This document shows positions 1 to 6,188 of a DNA stretch of 9,569 bases, piece by piece. Source of the DNA: an uncultured Opitutia bacterium (GTDB lineage: Bacteria; Verrucomicrobiota; Verrucomicrobiia; Opitutales; Opitutaceae); contig CAJAFD010000044.1 of the NCBI GenBank assembly GCA_903938935.1, forward strand, positions 1 through 9,569, written 5' to 3'. The position numbers were made by a program, and so were the translations under genes. The notes below the pieces were generated by a model. It did not search any database. It worked only from the letters and a program-made list of their open reading frames with translations, and was not told the DNA's origin. The stretch's first letter is position 1, and each line of letters begins with the position of its first letter.

Positions 1-2
1 CT

Positions 3-1958
3 CTCTCTAATATAGAACGCGTGGAAATTATCCGCGGCCCCGCCGCGGTGCTTTATGGCTCCGGCGGTTACGGCGCGACTTACAATCGCATCACCAAACA
101 ACCCCAGGCTAAACCGTTCACGAGCGCTCGGGTGATCATGAGCGACGACCACTCGCTTCGCGCTGAAGCGGATCGTAATTTTGGCGCGTTTAACGTTTTA
201 GGCCAAAAATTATCCTTCCGTCTCAATGGTATTCTCGAACGCGGCACCACCTGGTTCGGCCAACGCAAACTCGAGCAAGCCCTCGCGCCCAGCCTCGCGT
301 GGCAGATTAGCCCACGCACCAAAGTCACCTTCGAATACTTCTTCGACTGGCGAGAAAACCAAGCGAGCTGGGAAACTCCCGTTCATGCCGGCGACCCCAA
401 GGGTATGGTCACGGGCGACGGCAAGTATCGCAAAACACCCCGCCGCATCGGCTGGATGATTCCCGAGGACTATCGCCGCAATACCCGCCGCGTCGGCTCC
501 ACCGATGTGCGTCACGCCTTCACCGACAACCTCCAATTCCGCTCTCAATTCCAGTACGAGAGCAAAGATCAAAACAACCGCGAGACCCAGGCGCTCTCCG
601 ATGGCATCACCATGTTGCGCGATACCGTGCTCATGCCGCGCATCCTTCGATTCCAGCCGCGGAAAACGCTCAATTACCGCCTGCGCAACGAATTCGTCTG
701 GAATCTCGCCACCGGTCCTATCCAGCATCGCCTCCTCCTCGGTCACGGTTGGCAGCAACAATACGACTGGAGCTATACCTACATCACTTCCCAAAATTAC
801 GGCGGTCTCAGCGGCGCGAACCTCACTAACACCGCGATCTCCAACGCGGCCGCCAGCGCGAAATTTTTCAACTTTCCCGATCTGACCTACGCCCAATTCC
901 TCGCGAACCCCAACCTCGCCGGCTACAACGCGAACCTCATCCAGCCGATTAATATCTTCGATCGCGGCCAAGAGCGCCTGCTGAGCGGGGCCGGCACGAT
1001 GCCTCCGCTACTCAACAGCGCCAACGCTTACACCTACCTGAGTAATACCGACATTTACGCCAACGATGTGTTTTCAGTTTTCAAAGAGCGCGTATTCGTG
1101 ATGGGCGGCGTGCGTCGCTCCCAAGTCGTGCGCAAGACCATCAACTTCGCTTCGGGCACGTTCCCCAATGTCGTCTTCAAACCCGATGCCCCCACCGCCT
1201 ATCGCGCGCCCGCCGCGACGACTAATAGCGTCGGCGCCGTGTGGCACCTCAACAGCGAGAAAACCCTCTCCGTTTACGGCAATCTCAACACCTCTTTCAG
1301 TCCGCAATTCAACATCCAACCCGACGGCGGTCCGCTCGAAGCCGAAACCGGCAACCAGAAAGAAGTGGGTTTACGCTTCAGCCTACTTGGCGGACGGATG
1401 ACCGGGCTCATTTCGTATTTCGATATTCTGCAAGACAACGTCACCCAAGCAGACAACACACCTGGTCGCACCGGCTATTTTACGCAAATCAGCGGCCAGC
1501 GCTCCACGGGTTACGAAATCAGCCTCAACGGTCGCATCACCGATCAATGGCTCGTCATGGGCGGCTTCTCCGATACCGACGCGCGCAACGATATCACAAA
1601 AGTCGCCAAAGATCTTTCGCCGCGTTTCCGCTTCACGGCCTTCAACCGCTATAATTTCAACCGCGGTCCGCTCAAAAATCTAAATCTGTCTTTCGGCAGC
1701 ATCTACACCGGCGCGCGCGATCTCACCAACGCCACCTCTCACGGCGAACCGAACTGGGGCCCCTTGCCCGCTTGGTGGCGCTTCGACGCCATCGTCGGCT
1801 ACAAACTGCGCATCCCGCAGCATCGCTTCGCCTACGATTTCTCGATCAAAATCAACAACGTCCTGGATAACCAAAACATCTACTACGTGGGTCAATGGTA
1901 CCGCTACACCCTCGACCCAGGTCGCGAATGGTCGGCCGTCGTGAGCGCGAAGTTCTAA
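3..1958 (+). CDS. TonB-dependent outer-membrane receptor, C-terminal 651 residues (5' end outside window)
   Basis: Outer-membrane active transporter that would use TonB energy to import a bulky substrate, here probably an oligosaccharide judging from the neighbouring glycosidase-like genes. The frame is open to the left edge. Reading from base 3 gives LSNIERVEIIRGPAAVLYGS, the classic end of the plug domain, so the GTG at 21 is an internal Val codon and not the start. The motif YNRITKQP follows, where most receptors have IN-x-VTK-x-P. The remaining roughly 620 residues are aromatic-rich, alternating beta-barrel sequence. The C-terminus ends in VVSAKF, a terminal Phe as expected for BAM-assembled barrels. 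The signal peptide, TonB box and most of the plug (roughly 100-150 residues by family norms) lie upstream. No SusD-like partner follows. The 68-nt gap to the next gene holds no convincing hairpin terminator. Family certain; substrate unknown. Confidence 0.93.
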   Translation, partial: LSNIERVEIIRGPAAVLYGSGGYGATYNRITKQPQAKPFTSARVIMSDDHSLRAEADRNFGAFNVLGQKLSFRLNGILERGTTWFGQRKLEQALAPSLAWQISPRTKVTFEYFFDWRENQASWETPVHAGDPKGMVTGDGKYRKTPRRIGWMIPEDYRRNTRRVGSTDVRHAFTDNLQFRSQFQYESKDQNNRETQALSDGITMLRDTVLMPRILRFQPRKTLNYRLRNEFVWNLATGPIQHRLLLGHGWQQQYDWSYTYITSQNYGGLSGANLTNTAISNAAASAKFFNFPDLTYAQFLANPNLAGYNANLIQPINIFDRGQERLLSGAGTMPPLLNSANAYTYLSNTDIYANDVFSVFKERVFVMGGVRRSQVVRKTINFASGTFPNVVFKPDAPTAYRAPAATTNSVGAVWHLNSEKTLSVYGNLNTSFSPQFNIQPDGGPLEAETGNQKEVGLRFSLLGGRMTGLISYFDILQDNVTQADNTPGRTGYFTQISGQRSTGYEISLNGRITDQWLVMGGFSDTDARNDITKVAKDLSPRFRFTAFNRYNFNRGPLKNLNLSFGSIYTGARDLTNATSHGEPNWGPLPAWWRFDAIVGYKLRIPQHRFAYDFSIKINNVLDNQNIYYVGQWYRYTLDPGREWSAVVSAKF

Positions 1959-2026
1959 AATAGATCTTCCGACATCATCATGGGTCTCAAGGCATACTTG
2001 AATCTAGATCAACTGGTCGCCACCTC

Positions 2027-3301
2027 ATGAGACTTGTCGTTCCCGTATTTTGCCGCAGCCGCCTTTTGCTGAGAACCGCGGCCGCGTTATGGATGAGCGC
2101 CGCCGCAATTTTGGCCCAATCACCGTCACCGCGCCGGGCTTGGGAAGATGCTCCCGCGGAAAAAAAAGCCCTTTGGAAAAAACACCAGTCCTCGCTCATG
2201 AGCCTGGATCTCTCGGATGAGACGAGTCGTCAGATCGTAATCGCACAAGGCACACCGCAAGAGTACCACGCTCACCCCACGACCACATTGTTGGCGGATA
2301 ATAAGACCCTGCTCGCCATCTGGAACATGGGCCACGGTGGCCACGCCGGACCTATCGCGCGTAGCGAGGACGGCGGCCTGACATGGCAGCGGTTCGATAA
2401 CGCGATGCCGCCGAATTATTGGAATTTCAAAAACTGCCCAAGCATTTATCGCCTGACCGATCCTAAAGGCAAAGAGCGTCTGTGGATTTTTGCCGCACGC
2501 ACTCTTTCGAGCAAAGAGAACCCGAGAGAAATCCTCGGTCGCTTCGAGGGCTATATGCCGCGACTCGTAAGTGAAGACGAGGGCCACACGTGGCAGGAAC
2601 TTCGACCGCTCGGTGAGCGCATCGCTATGGATAACCCTTTCCGTAACGTGATGACTTTTTCGAGCATCGTGCGACTCAAGGATGGCTCGAGTCTGGGCAT
2701 GTTTCACCGCGGCGATGGCCTTGGCGAAGGCGGCACATTGCAAGTGATGCAAACGATCACGACCGACGGGGGGTTTACTTGGTCAACCCCCGTCATCGCC
2801 GCCGACGGACATGCCCTAGCTCCAAAACTGCCTTGTGAGCCCTACGTCTTCCGCTCTCCGGACGGTGATGAACTCTGCTGTATCATGCGTGAAAACAAAC
2901 GCACAGGAACTAGTCTGGTGATGTTCAGCCGGGATGAGGGGAAAACCTGGAGCACGCCCGTGGACACACCTTGGGGCCTCAGCGGAGATCGCCATCATGG
3001 CCTACGCTTACCCGATGACCGACTGGTCGTGGTGTTTCGCAACACGGCACCCTTTGCACCCGCTCGCTTGGTTGCGTGGATCGGAACTTACGATGACATC
3101 AAGCGCCACCAACCCGGGCAGTATCGCATCAACCTACTCCGCACCTTCAAAGATGGATTCTACCCGGGTCTACATCGCCTAGCTGACGGCACGATTATCG
3201 CGACCACCTACACCACCCTACGAGAAAACGACGGCGGCTGTTCGATTGTGAGCGTACGTTTTACAGCCGAGGAGATCGACCAACACTTTTCTCGGCGATG
3301 A
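2027..3301 (+). CDS. Secreted sialidase-superfamily (Asp-box beta-propeller) protein, 424 aa
   Basis: Predicted secreted six-bladed propeller of the sialidase (BNR/Asp-box) superfamily; substrate unknown. The N-terminus has basic residues, a hydrophobic stretch at about residues 12-30 and an AILA-type cleavage site near 30, i.e. Sec export. Four Asp boxes are seen: SEDGGLTW (113-120), SEDEGHTW (182-189), TTDGGFTW (245-252), SRDEGKTW (301-308). Aligned by eye to GH33, E271 (CEPYVFRSPDG), R288, R347 and Y379 (GFYPGL) sit where the catalytic Glu, two triad arginines and the Tyr nucleophile fall. The usual FRIP arginine is replaced by a His-rich segment around residues 79-106, and the C-terminal Glu is absent (ATTYTT). 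It is therefore unlikely to be an ordinary sialidase. The segment AWIGTYDDI near 350-358 looks like a subfamily signature. No Shine-Dalgarno precedes the ATG; the start is chosen because it gives the signal peptide. The stop overlaps the aldolase start. Confidence 0.88.
   Translation: MRLVVPVFCRSRLLLRTAAALWMSAAAILAQSPSPRRAWEDAPAEKKALWKKHQSSLMSLDLSDETSRQIVIAQGTPQEYHAHPTTTLLADNKTLLAIWNMGHGGHAGPIARSEDGGLTWQRFDNAMPPNYWNFKNCPSIYRLTDPKGKERLWIFAARTLSSKENPREILGRFEGYMPRLVSEDEGHTWQELRPLGERIAMDNPFRNVMTFSSIVRLKDGSSLGMFHRGDGLGEGGTLQVMQTITTDGGFTWSTPVIAADGHALAPKLPCEPYVFRSPDGDELCCIMRENKRTGTSLVMFSRDEGKTWSTPVDTPWGLSGDRHHGLRLPDDRLVVVFRNTAPFAPARLVAWIGTYDDIKRHQPGQYRINLLRTFKDGFYPGLHRLADGTIIATTYTTLRENDGGCSIVSVRFTAEEIDQHFSRR
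3298..3301 (+). other. ATGA start/stop overlap (translational coupling junction)
   Basis: The last codon of the upstream sialidase-fold gene (TGA, 3299-3301) overlaps the ATG (3298-3300) of the aldolase gene. Such 4-nt overlaps are normally translated by the same or a re-initiating ribosome. This ties expression of an exported enzyme to a cytosolic aldolase and supports a shared pathway. Confidence 0.85.
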
Positions 3302-4116
3302 AACCCGAGCCGTTAGCGTCTCGATTACGCCAACCCTCTCGTCTCTACGGCACGCTCATCGTCAGCCCTTCACCGCACTGGGTGCCTGTCGTCGCAGGAT
3401 TGGGTCTCGATTTCGTCTTCATCGATACCGAGCACATTCCGATCAGCCGCGAGAAACTCGCCTGGATGTGCCGGGCTTATCGCGCCGAAGGCCAGCCGCC
3501 CAGCGTCCGCATCACCTCACCCGATCCGTACGAGGCGTGCGTCGCGCTCGATGGCGGTGCGGTCGGCATCGTCGCGCCTTACGTTGAAACCCCTGCGCAA
3601 GTCGCCGCCCTCGTCGGCGCCGTGAAGAAACGTCCACTCAAAGGCCAACTCCTCGCCCAACATCTAGCCGGACAAACCCTCCCACCCGCGCTCGACGATT
3701 ACGTCGCTCAAGGCGGCGCCACCCGCTCACTCATAATCAATATCGAAAGCGCCCCGGCGCTGGCCGCCCTCGACGACATCCTCGCCGTAGAGGGCCTCGA
3801 TGGCGTGCTCATCGGCCCGCACGATTTATCCTGCAGCCTCGGCGTGCCGGAAAATTACGATCACCCACGCTTTCTCGCCGCGTGTGACCAGATCATCACG
3901 AAAGCCCGTGCGCGCTCACTCGGCGCCGGCGTTCACGCGATCTACCCCGGCCACCGCCTTGATCACGAGGAACGCTGGGCCCGACTCGGCGCCAACTTCA
4001 TCGTCCACGCCGCTGATATCATTCTCTTTGCCGAAGGCCTGCGCCGCGATCTCGACGAGTTGCGTCGCCGCCTCGATCTGACGCCGGCTTCTCCCACGCC
4101 CAAGATCATTATTTAA
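3298..4116 (+). CDS. HpcH/HpaI-family class II pyruvate aldolase, 272 aa
   Basis: Cytosolic, metal-dependent aldolase expected to cleave a 4-hydroxy-2-oxo acid into pyruvate and an aldehyde. Relatives act on 4-hydroxy-2-oxoheptanedioate (HpaI), 2-keto-3-deoxy-L-rhamnonate (YfaU) and 2-keto-3-deoxyglucarate (GarL). The catalytic set is complete and offset by exactly one residue from the E. coli HpaI numbering: H46 in IDTEH (His45), R71 in VRIT (Arg70), metal ligands E150 in IES (Glu149) and D176 in IGPHDLS (Asp175). Length is close to the usual 250-270 residues and there is no signal peptide. The ATG at 3298 is supported by this register. It is coupled by ATGA overlap to the secreted sialidase-fold gene and followed 17 nt later by a second aldolase-type gene. 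The substrate cannot be read from sequence. Context suggests a sugar-derived 2-keto-3-deoxy acid released or produced by neighbouring enzymes. Family very sure, substrate unknown. Confidence 0.93.
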   Translation: MKPEPLASRLRQPSRLYGTLIVSPSPHWVPVVAGLGLDFVFIDTEHIPISREKLAWMCRAYRAEGQPPSVRITSPDPYEACVALDGGAVGIVAPYVETPAQVAALVGAVKKRPLKGQLLAQHLAGQTLPPALDDYVAQGGATRSLIINIESAPALAALDDILAVEGLDGVLIGPHDLSCSLGVPENYDHPRFLAACDQIITKARARSLGAGVHAIYPGHRLDHEERWARLGANFIVHAADIILFAEGLRRDLDELRRRLDLTPASPTPKIII

Positions 4117-4133
4117 TTTTCCGGTTTCGCTTT

Positions 4134-4886
4134 ATGAACGCACCTCTCACCCACGCGGACTTCCTCCAGCTCAAACGTTGGAACACGCCCACGATCTACA
4201 ACGGCTGGGAACAAATCACCCGCCACGACGCCTCCCGCCACGGCTTCAATATCAAACCCACGCATGATTTCATGCCGCACATGGGCCCGATGGTCGGGCG
4301 CGCGGTGACCGTCGTCTGCGAACCCAGCAACGCCACTCACCCCAAAAATAATCCCCAAGCTTGGAGCGACTACCGCCGCTATGTCGCCAGCATTCCCGGC
4401 CCCAAAATCGTCGTCGTGCAAGACCTCGACCAACCGCACGCCGTCGGTGCCTTTTGGGGCGAGGTGAACAGCAACATCCACCGTAGCCTCGGCTGCGTCG
4501 GCACCATCATCGACGGCGCCATCCGCGATGTCGACGAGATGAACAACGCCGGCTTCAAAGCCCTCGCCCGCCAACTCTGCGTCGGCCACGCCTTCAGTTG
4601 TCCCGTGCGCTGGGGCGGCGAGGTCGAAGTGTTCGGTCGCACCGTCCAACCCGGCCAACTCATCCACGCCGACAAACACGGCTTTCTCGCCGTGCCGGCC
4701 GAAGACGAACCCCGCCTTCTCGAAGCCGCCCGCTTCATGGATGCCAACGAGTGCCAGACCCTCATCCCCGCCGCCCGCGATGTCGCGGGCAAAAGCACCG
4801 AAGAAATCTGCCGCGCGATCGACGAAGCCGCCCGCAATTTCGGCGCCGCCGCCAAGGCTCAATTTGGGAAAAAAGGAGAATGGTGA
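4134..4886 (+). CDS. RraA/HMG-CHA aldolase-family protein, 250 aa (probable class II pyruvate aldolase or oxaloacetate decarboxylase)
   Basis: Cytosolic member of the family variously labelled RraA, dimethylmenaquinone methyltransferase-like or 4-hydroxy-4-methyl-2-oxoglutarate aldolase. The core runs through GAFWGEVNS (105-113), GTIIDGAIRDVDEM (123-136) and QPGQLIHADKHGFLAVP (172-188). E110, R131 and D132 form the E-X20-R-D arrangement known to mark catalytically active, divalent-metal pyruvate aldolases of this family, so a catabolic role is favoured over the RNase E-inhibitor role implied by the name RraA. At 250 residues it is much longer than E. coli RraA (about 160). The extra length is an N-terminal region with a Trp/Tyr/His-rich start, and a C-terminal helical tail after residue 188. 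The gap to the upstream HpaI-type gene is 17 nt, implying one transcript and possibly consecutive or alternative retro-aldol or decarboxylation steps. No Shine-Dalgarno precedes the ATG. Family sure; substrate unknown. Confidence 0.9.
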   Translation: MNAPLTHADFLQLKRWNTPTIYNGWEQITRHDASRHGFNIKPTHDFMPHMGPMVGRAVTVVCEPSNATHPKNNPQAWSDYRRYVASIPGPKIVVVQDLDQPHAVGAFWGEVNSNIHRSLGCVGTIIDGAIRDVDEMNNAGFKALARQLCVGHAFSCPVRWGGEVEVFGRTVQPGQLIHADKHGFLAVPAEDEPRLLEAARFMDANECQTLIPAARDVAGKSTEEICRAIDEAARNFGAAAKAQFGKKGEW

Positions 4887-4942
4887 ACCTCTTTTGCCGC
4901 ACCCCGTCCCCCGTGCGGCCAGCCCATGTTCCTCCACGCTAA
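4880..4942 (+). other. Candidate 20-codon bridging ORF with a Shine-Dalgarno-like AAAGGAG
   Basis: The sequence AAAAGGAG at 4871-4878 is the only strong Shine-Dalgarno-like motif next to a gene junction here. It lies inside the end of the RraA-family gene. An ATG (4880, only 1 nt from the motif) or an in-frame GTG (4883, 4 nt away) opens a 20-codon frame beginning MVNLFCRTPS. It overlaps the upstream stop (TGA, 4884-4886) and ends in TAA at 4940-4942, directly abutting the ATG of the next gene in the same frame. This would suit ribosome loading and re-initiation, since the downstream ATG has no Shine-Dalgarno of its own. The peptide shows no recognisable family or membrane segment. Chance is possible, and the spacing from motif to ATG is too short to be ideal. 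Confidence 0.3.
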
Positions 4943-6127
4943 ATGAAGTCCGTTAGGCCCATCTTTAAGCCTTTATTTTTGGGGGCCGCGTTGCTGCTGG
5001 CCGGACAGGCAGAGCTGGCCGCATTTGAACGAGCCCGATTCCTCGTTCCGCCAGAGATTTTTATCCGCCATACATCCGAGCGCAGCTTCATTGGCCCCGG
5101 CCTGATAGCCTTGGAAAATGGGGATATTTTAATGGCCGCGCCTTGGGGACGACCGCCGACAAACTTCGAGGCGATCGCGGCGAAGTTTCCCGTGCCCATA
5201 CTCTATCGCAGCACGGATGGCGGGCGGACGTGGAAAGAGCAGGGCCGCATGAAAATGGAGTGGAGTTTGACGGGGTTGATCAGCGACGGCGGCACGTCGT
5301 TCCTGCGATTGCGCGACGGACGTATCGCGGTGGTGTTTAATCGCCACGTCCCGGGTTTGCACGGCGGCGGCGCACCAGTGATGGCGGGTTCGAGTGATGA
5401 CGGTCAAACGTGGACCGCGGCAAAATTACTCACCGAAAAAGATGATGCCTTTTACGTGATGAATGACCGGTTGATCCAACTGAGCTCAGGCCGATGCGTG
5501 CTGCCGGTTGCGCGAAAGGTGGGTAAAACCGAAGGCGACCGCGATGAGGCTCTCGCGATGCTCAGCGAAGATGCAGGCGCGACGTGGCGACTCTCGCGCG
5601 GGATAGCGCGCATGGATGCCCCGCGAGGAATGGCTGAGCCTTGTGTGGCAGAGTTAAAGGATGGCCGCGTGCTCATGCTGGGCCGCACGGGTTTGGGTTC
5701 GCATCATGTCGCTCTGTCTATGGACGGCGGCGAAACGTGGTCGAAGCCCGTGGCGACCACCTTGGCCGCGGCCTGTTCGCCGCTGACGTTGAAGACGCTG
5801 CCCGATGGACGATTGATCGTCTTTTATAACCACGCCGCGCCGATCAAAGACGGCGCCTTTTTTCCGCGCACCCCCTTATGTTACGCGGTCTCAGACGATG
5901 CCGGGAAGACTTGGAGCCCGCCGGTGATCGTGGACGACGACGGCGCGGCCAACACAGACCGGCAGAACATCTACCCGTCCGTTTGCTTCACCAAGGAGGG
6001 AATGTTGGTGATGTGGTCGAGCCACCGGGCCGACCCGCAAGGAAGCTTCGCTGGCGGATACGACGCGAACATCGGCGGCGGGAAACGCGCCATCCTCGCG
6101 CTGCCAACCCTGACGTTGCCCCACTGA
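4943..6127 (+). CDS. Secreted sialidase-superfamily protein with five Asp boxes, 394 aa
   Basis: Predicted exported propeller of the sialidase superfamily. The signal peptide is clear: KSVRPIFKP basic region, hydrophobic core at about 11-20, cleavage near residues 25-27 (AELAA). The start is fixed by an in-frame TAA immediately before the ATG. Five Asp boxes are present: STDGGRTW (90-97), SSDDGQTW (150-157), SEDAGATW (208-215), SMDGGETW (259-266), SDDAGKTW (317-324). By eye the GH33-like positions are E232 (AEPCVAELKDGR), R248, R309 and Y344 (NIYPSV). The Glu that normally follows the Tyr (LYE) is replaced by VMWSSH, and no FRIP motif is seen, so the activity may differ from sialidase. Codon use is unlike genes 3, 4 and 6-8: many G-ending codons (TTG, GCG, ACG, CGG) instead of C-ending ones, suggesting a separate origin. 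Superfamily sure, substrate unknown. Confidence 0.9.
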   Translation: MKSVRPIFKPLFLGAALLLAGQAELAAFERARFLVPPEIFIRHTSERSFIGPGLIALENGDILMAAPWGRPPTNFEAIAAKFPVPILYRSTDGGRTWKEQGRMKMEWSLTGLISDGGTSFLRLRDGRIAVVFNRHVPGLHGGGAPVMAGSSDDGQTWTAAKLLTEKDDAFYVMNDRLIQLSSGRCVLPVARKVGKTEGDRDEALAMLSEDAGATWRLSRGIARMDAPRGMAEPCVAELKDGRVLMLGRTGLGSHHVALSMDGGETWSKPVATTLAAACSPLTLKTLPDGRLIVFYNHAAPIKDGAFFPRTPLCYAVSDDAGKTWSPPVIVDDDGAANTDRQNIYPSVCFTKEGMLVMWSSHRADPQGSFAGGYDANIGGGKRAILALPTLTLPH

Positions 6128-6188
6128 AGTCCCAACAAGCTCCGCCTTCCCTTTGTTCTCCGCCCCATAAACGTCCCATCAAAAGCGC

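Noticed and set aside
21..23. GTG as start codon of the TonB receptor
   Set aside because: The frame continues upstream to the window edge with the conserved residues NIER preceding VEIIRGP, so this is an internal valine in a truncated gene.
210..971. Reverse-strand open frame of 253 codons inside the TonB receptor
   Set aside because: Shadow of the receptor; composition biased to Val/Ala/Gly/Glu, no domain seen.
1959..2026. Terminator or promoter between the TonB receptor and the first sialidase-fold gene
   Set aside because: Only a 5-base inverted match (GATCT/AGATC) and the TCTAGA palindrome are present, with no GC-rich stem, U-tract or paired -35/-10 elements.
3298..4116. NanA-type N-acetylneuraminate lyase
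   Set aside because: No Schiff-base lysine motif of the DHDPS/NAL family; the His/Arg/Glu/Asp set is that of the metal-dependent HpcH/HpaI family.
4134..4886. Annotation as RNase E inhibitor RraA or as a menaquinone methyltransferase
   Set aside because: The E-X20-R-D metal-aldolase signature, the 250-residue length and the aldolase neighbour favour a catabolic enzyme. The methyltransferase name is a historical misannotation of the family.
4113..4937. Long reverse-strand open frame of 274 codons opposite the RraA-family gene
   Set aside because: Its product is a low-complexity Gly/Ala/Val/Asp-rich sequence of the kind produced opposite C-ending GC-rich genes. The forward frame carries clear catalytic motifs.
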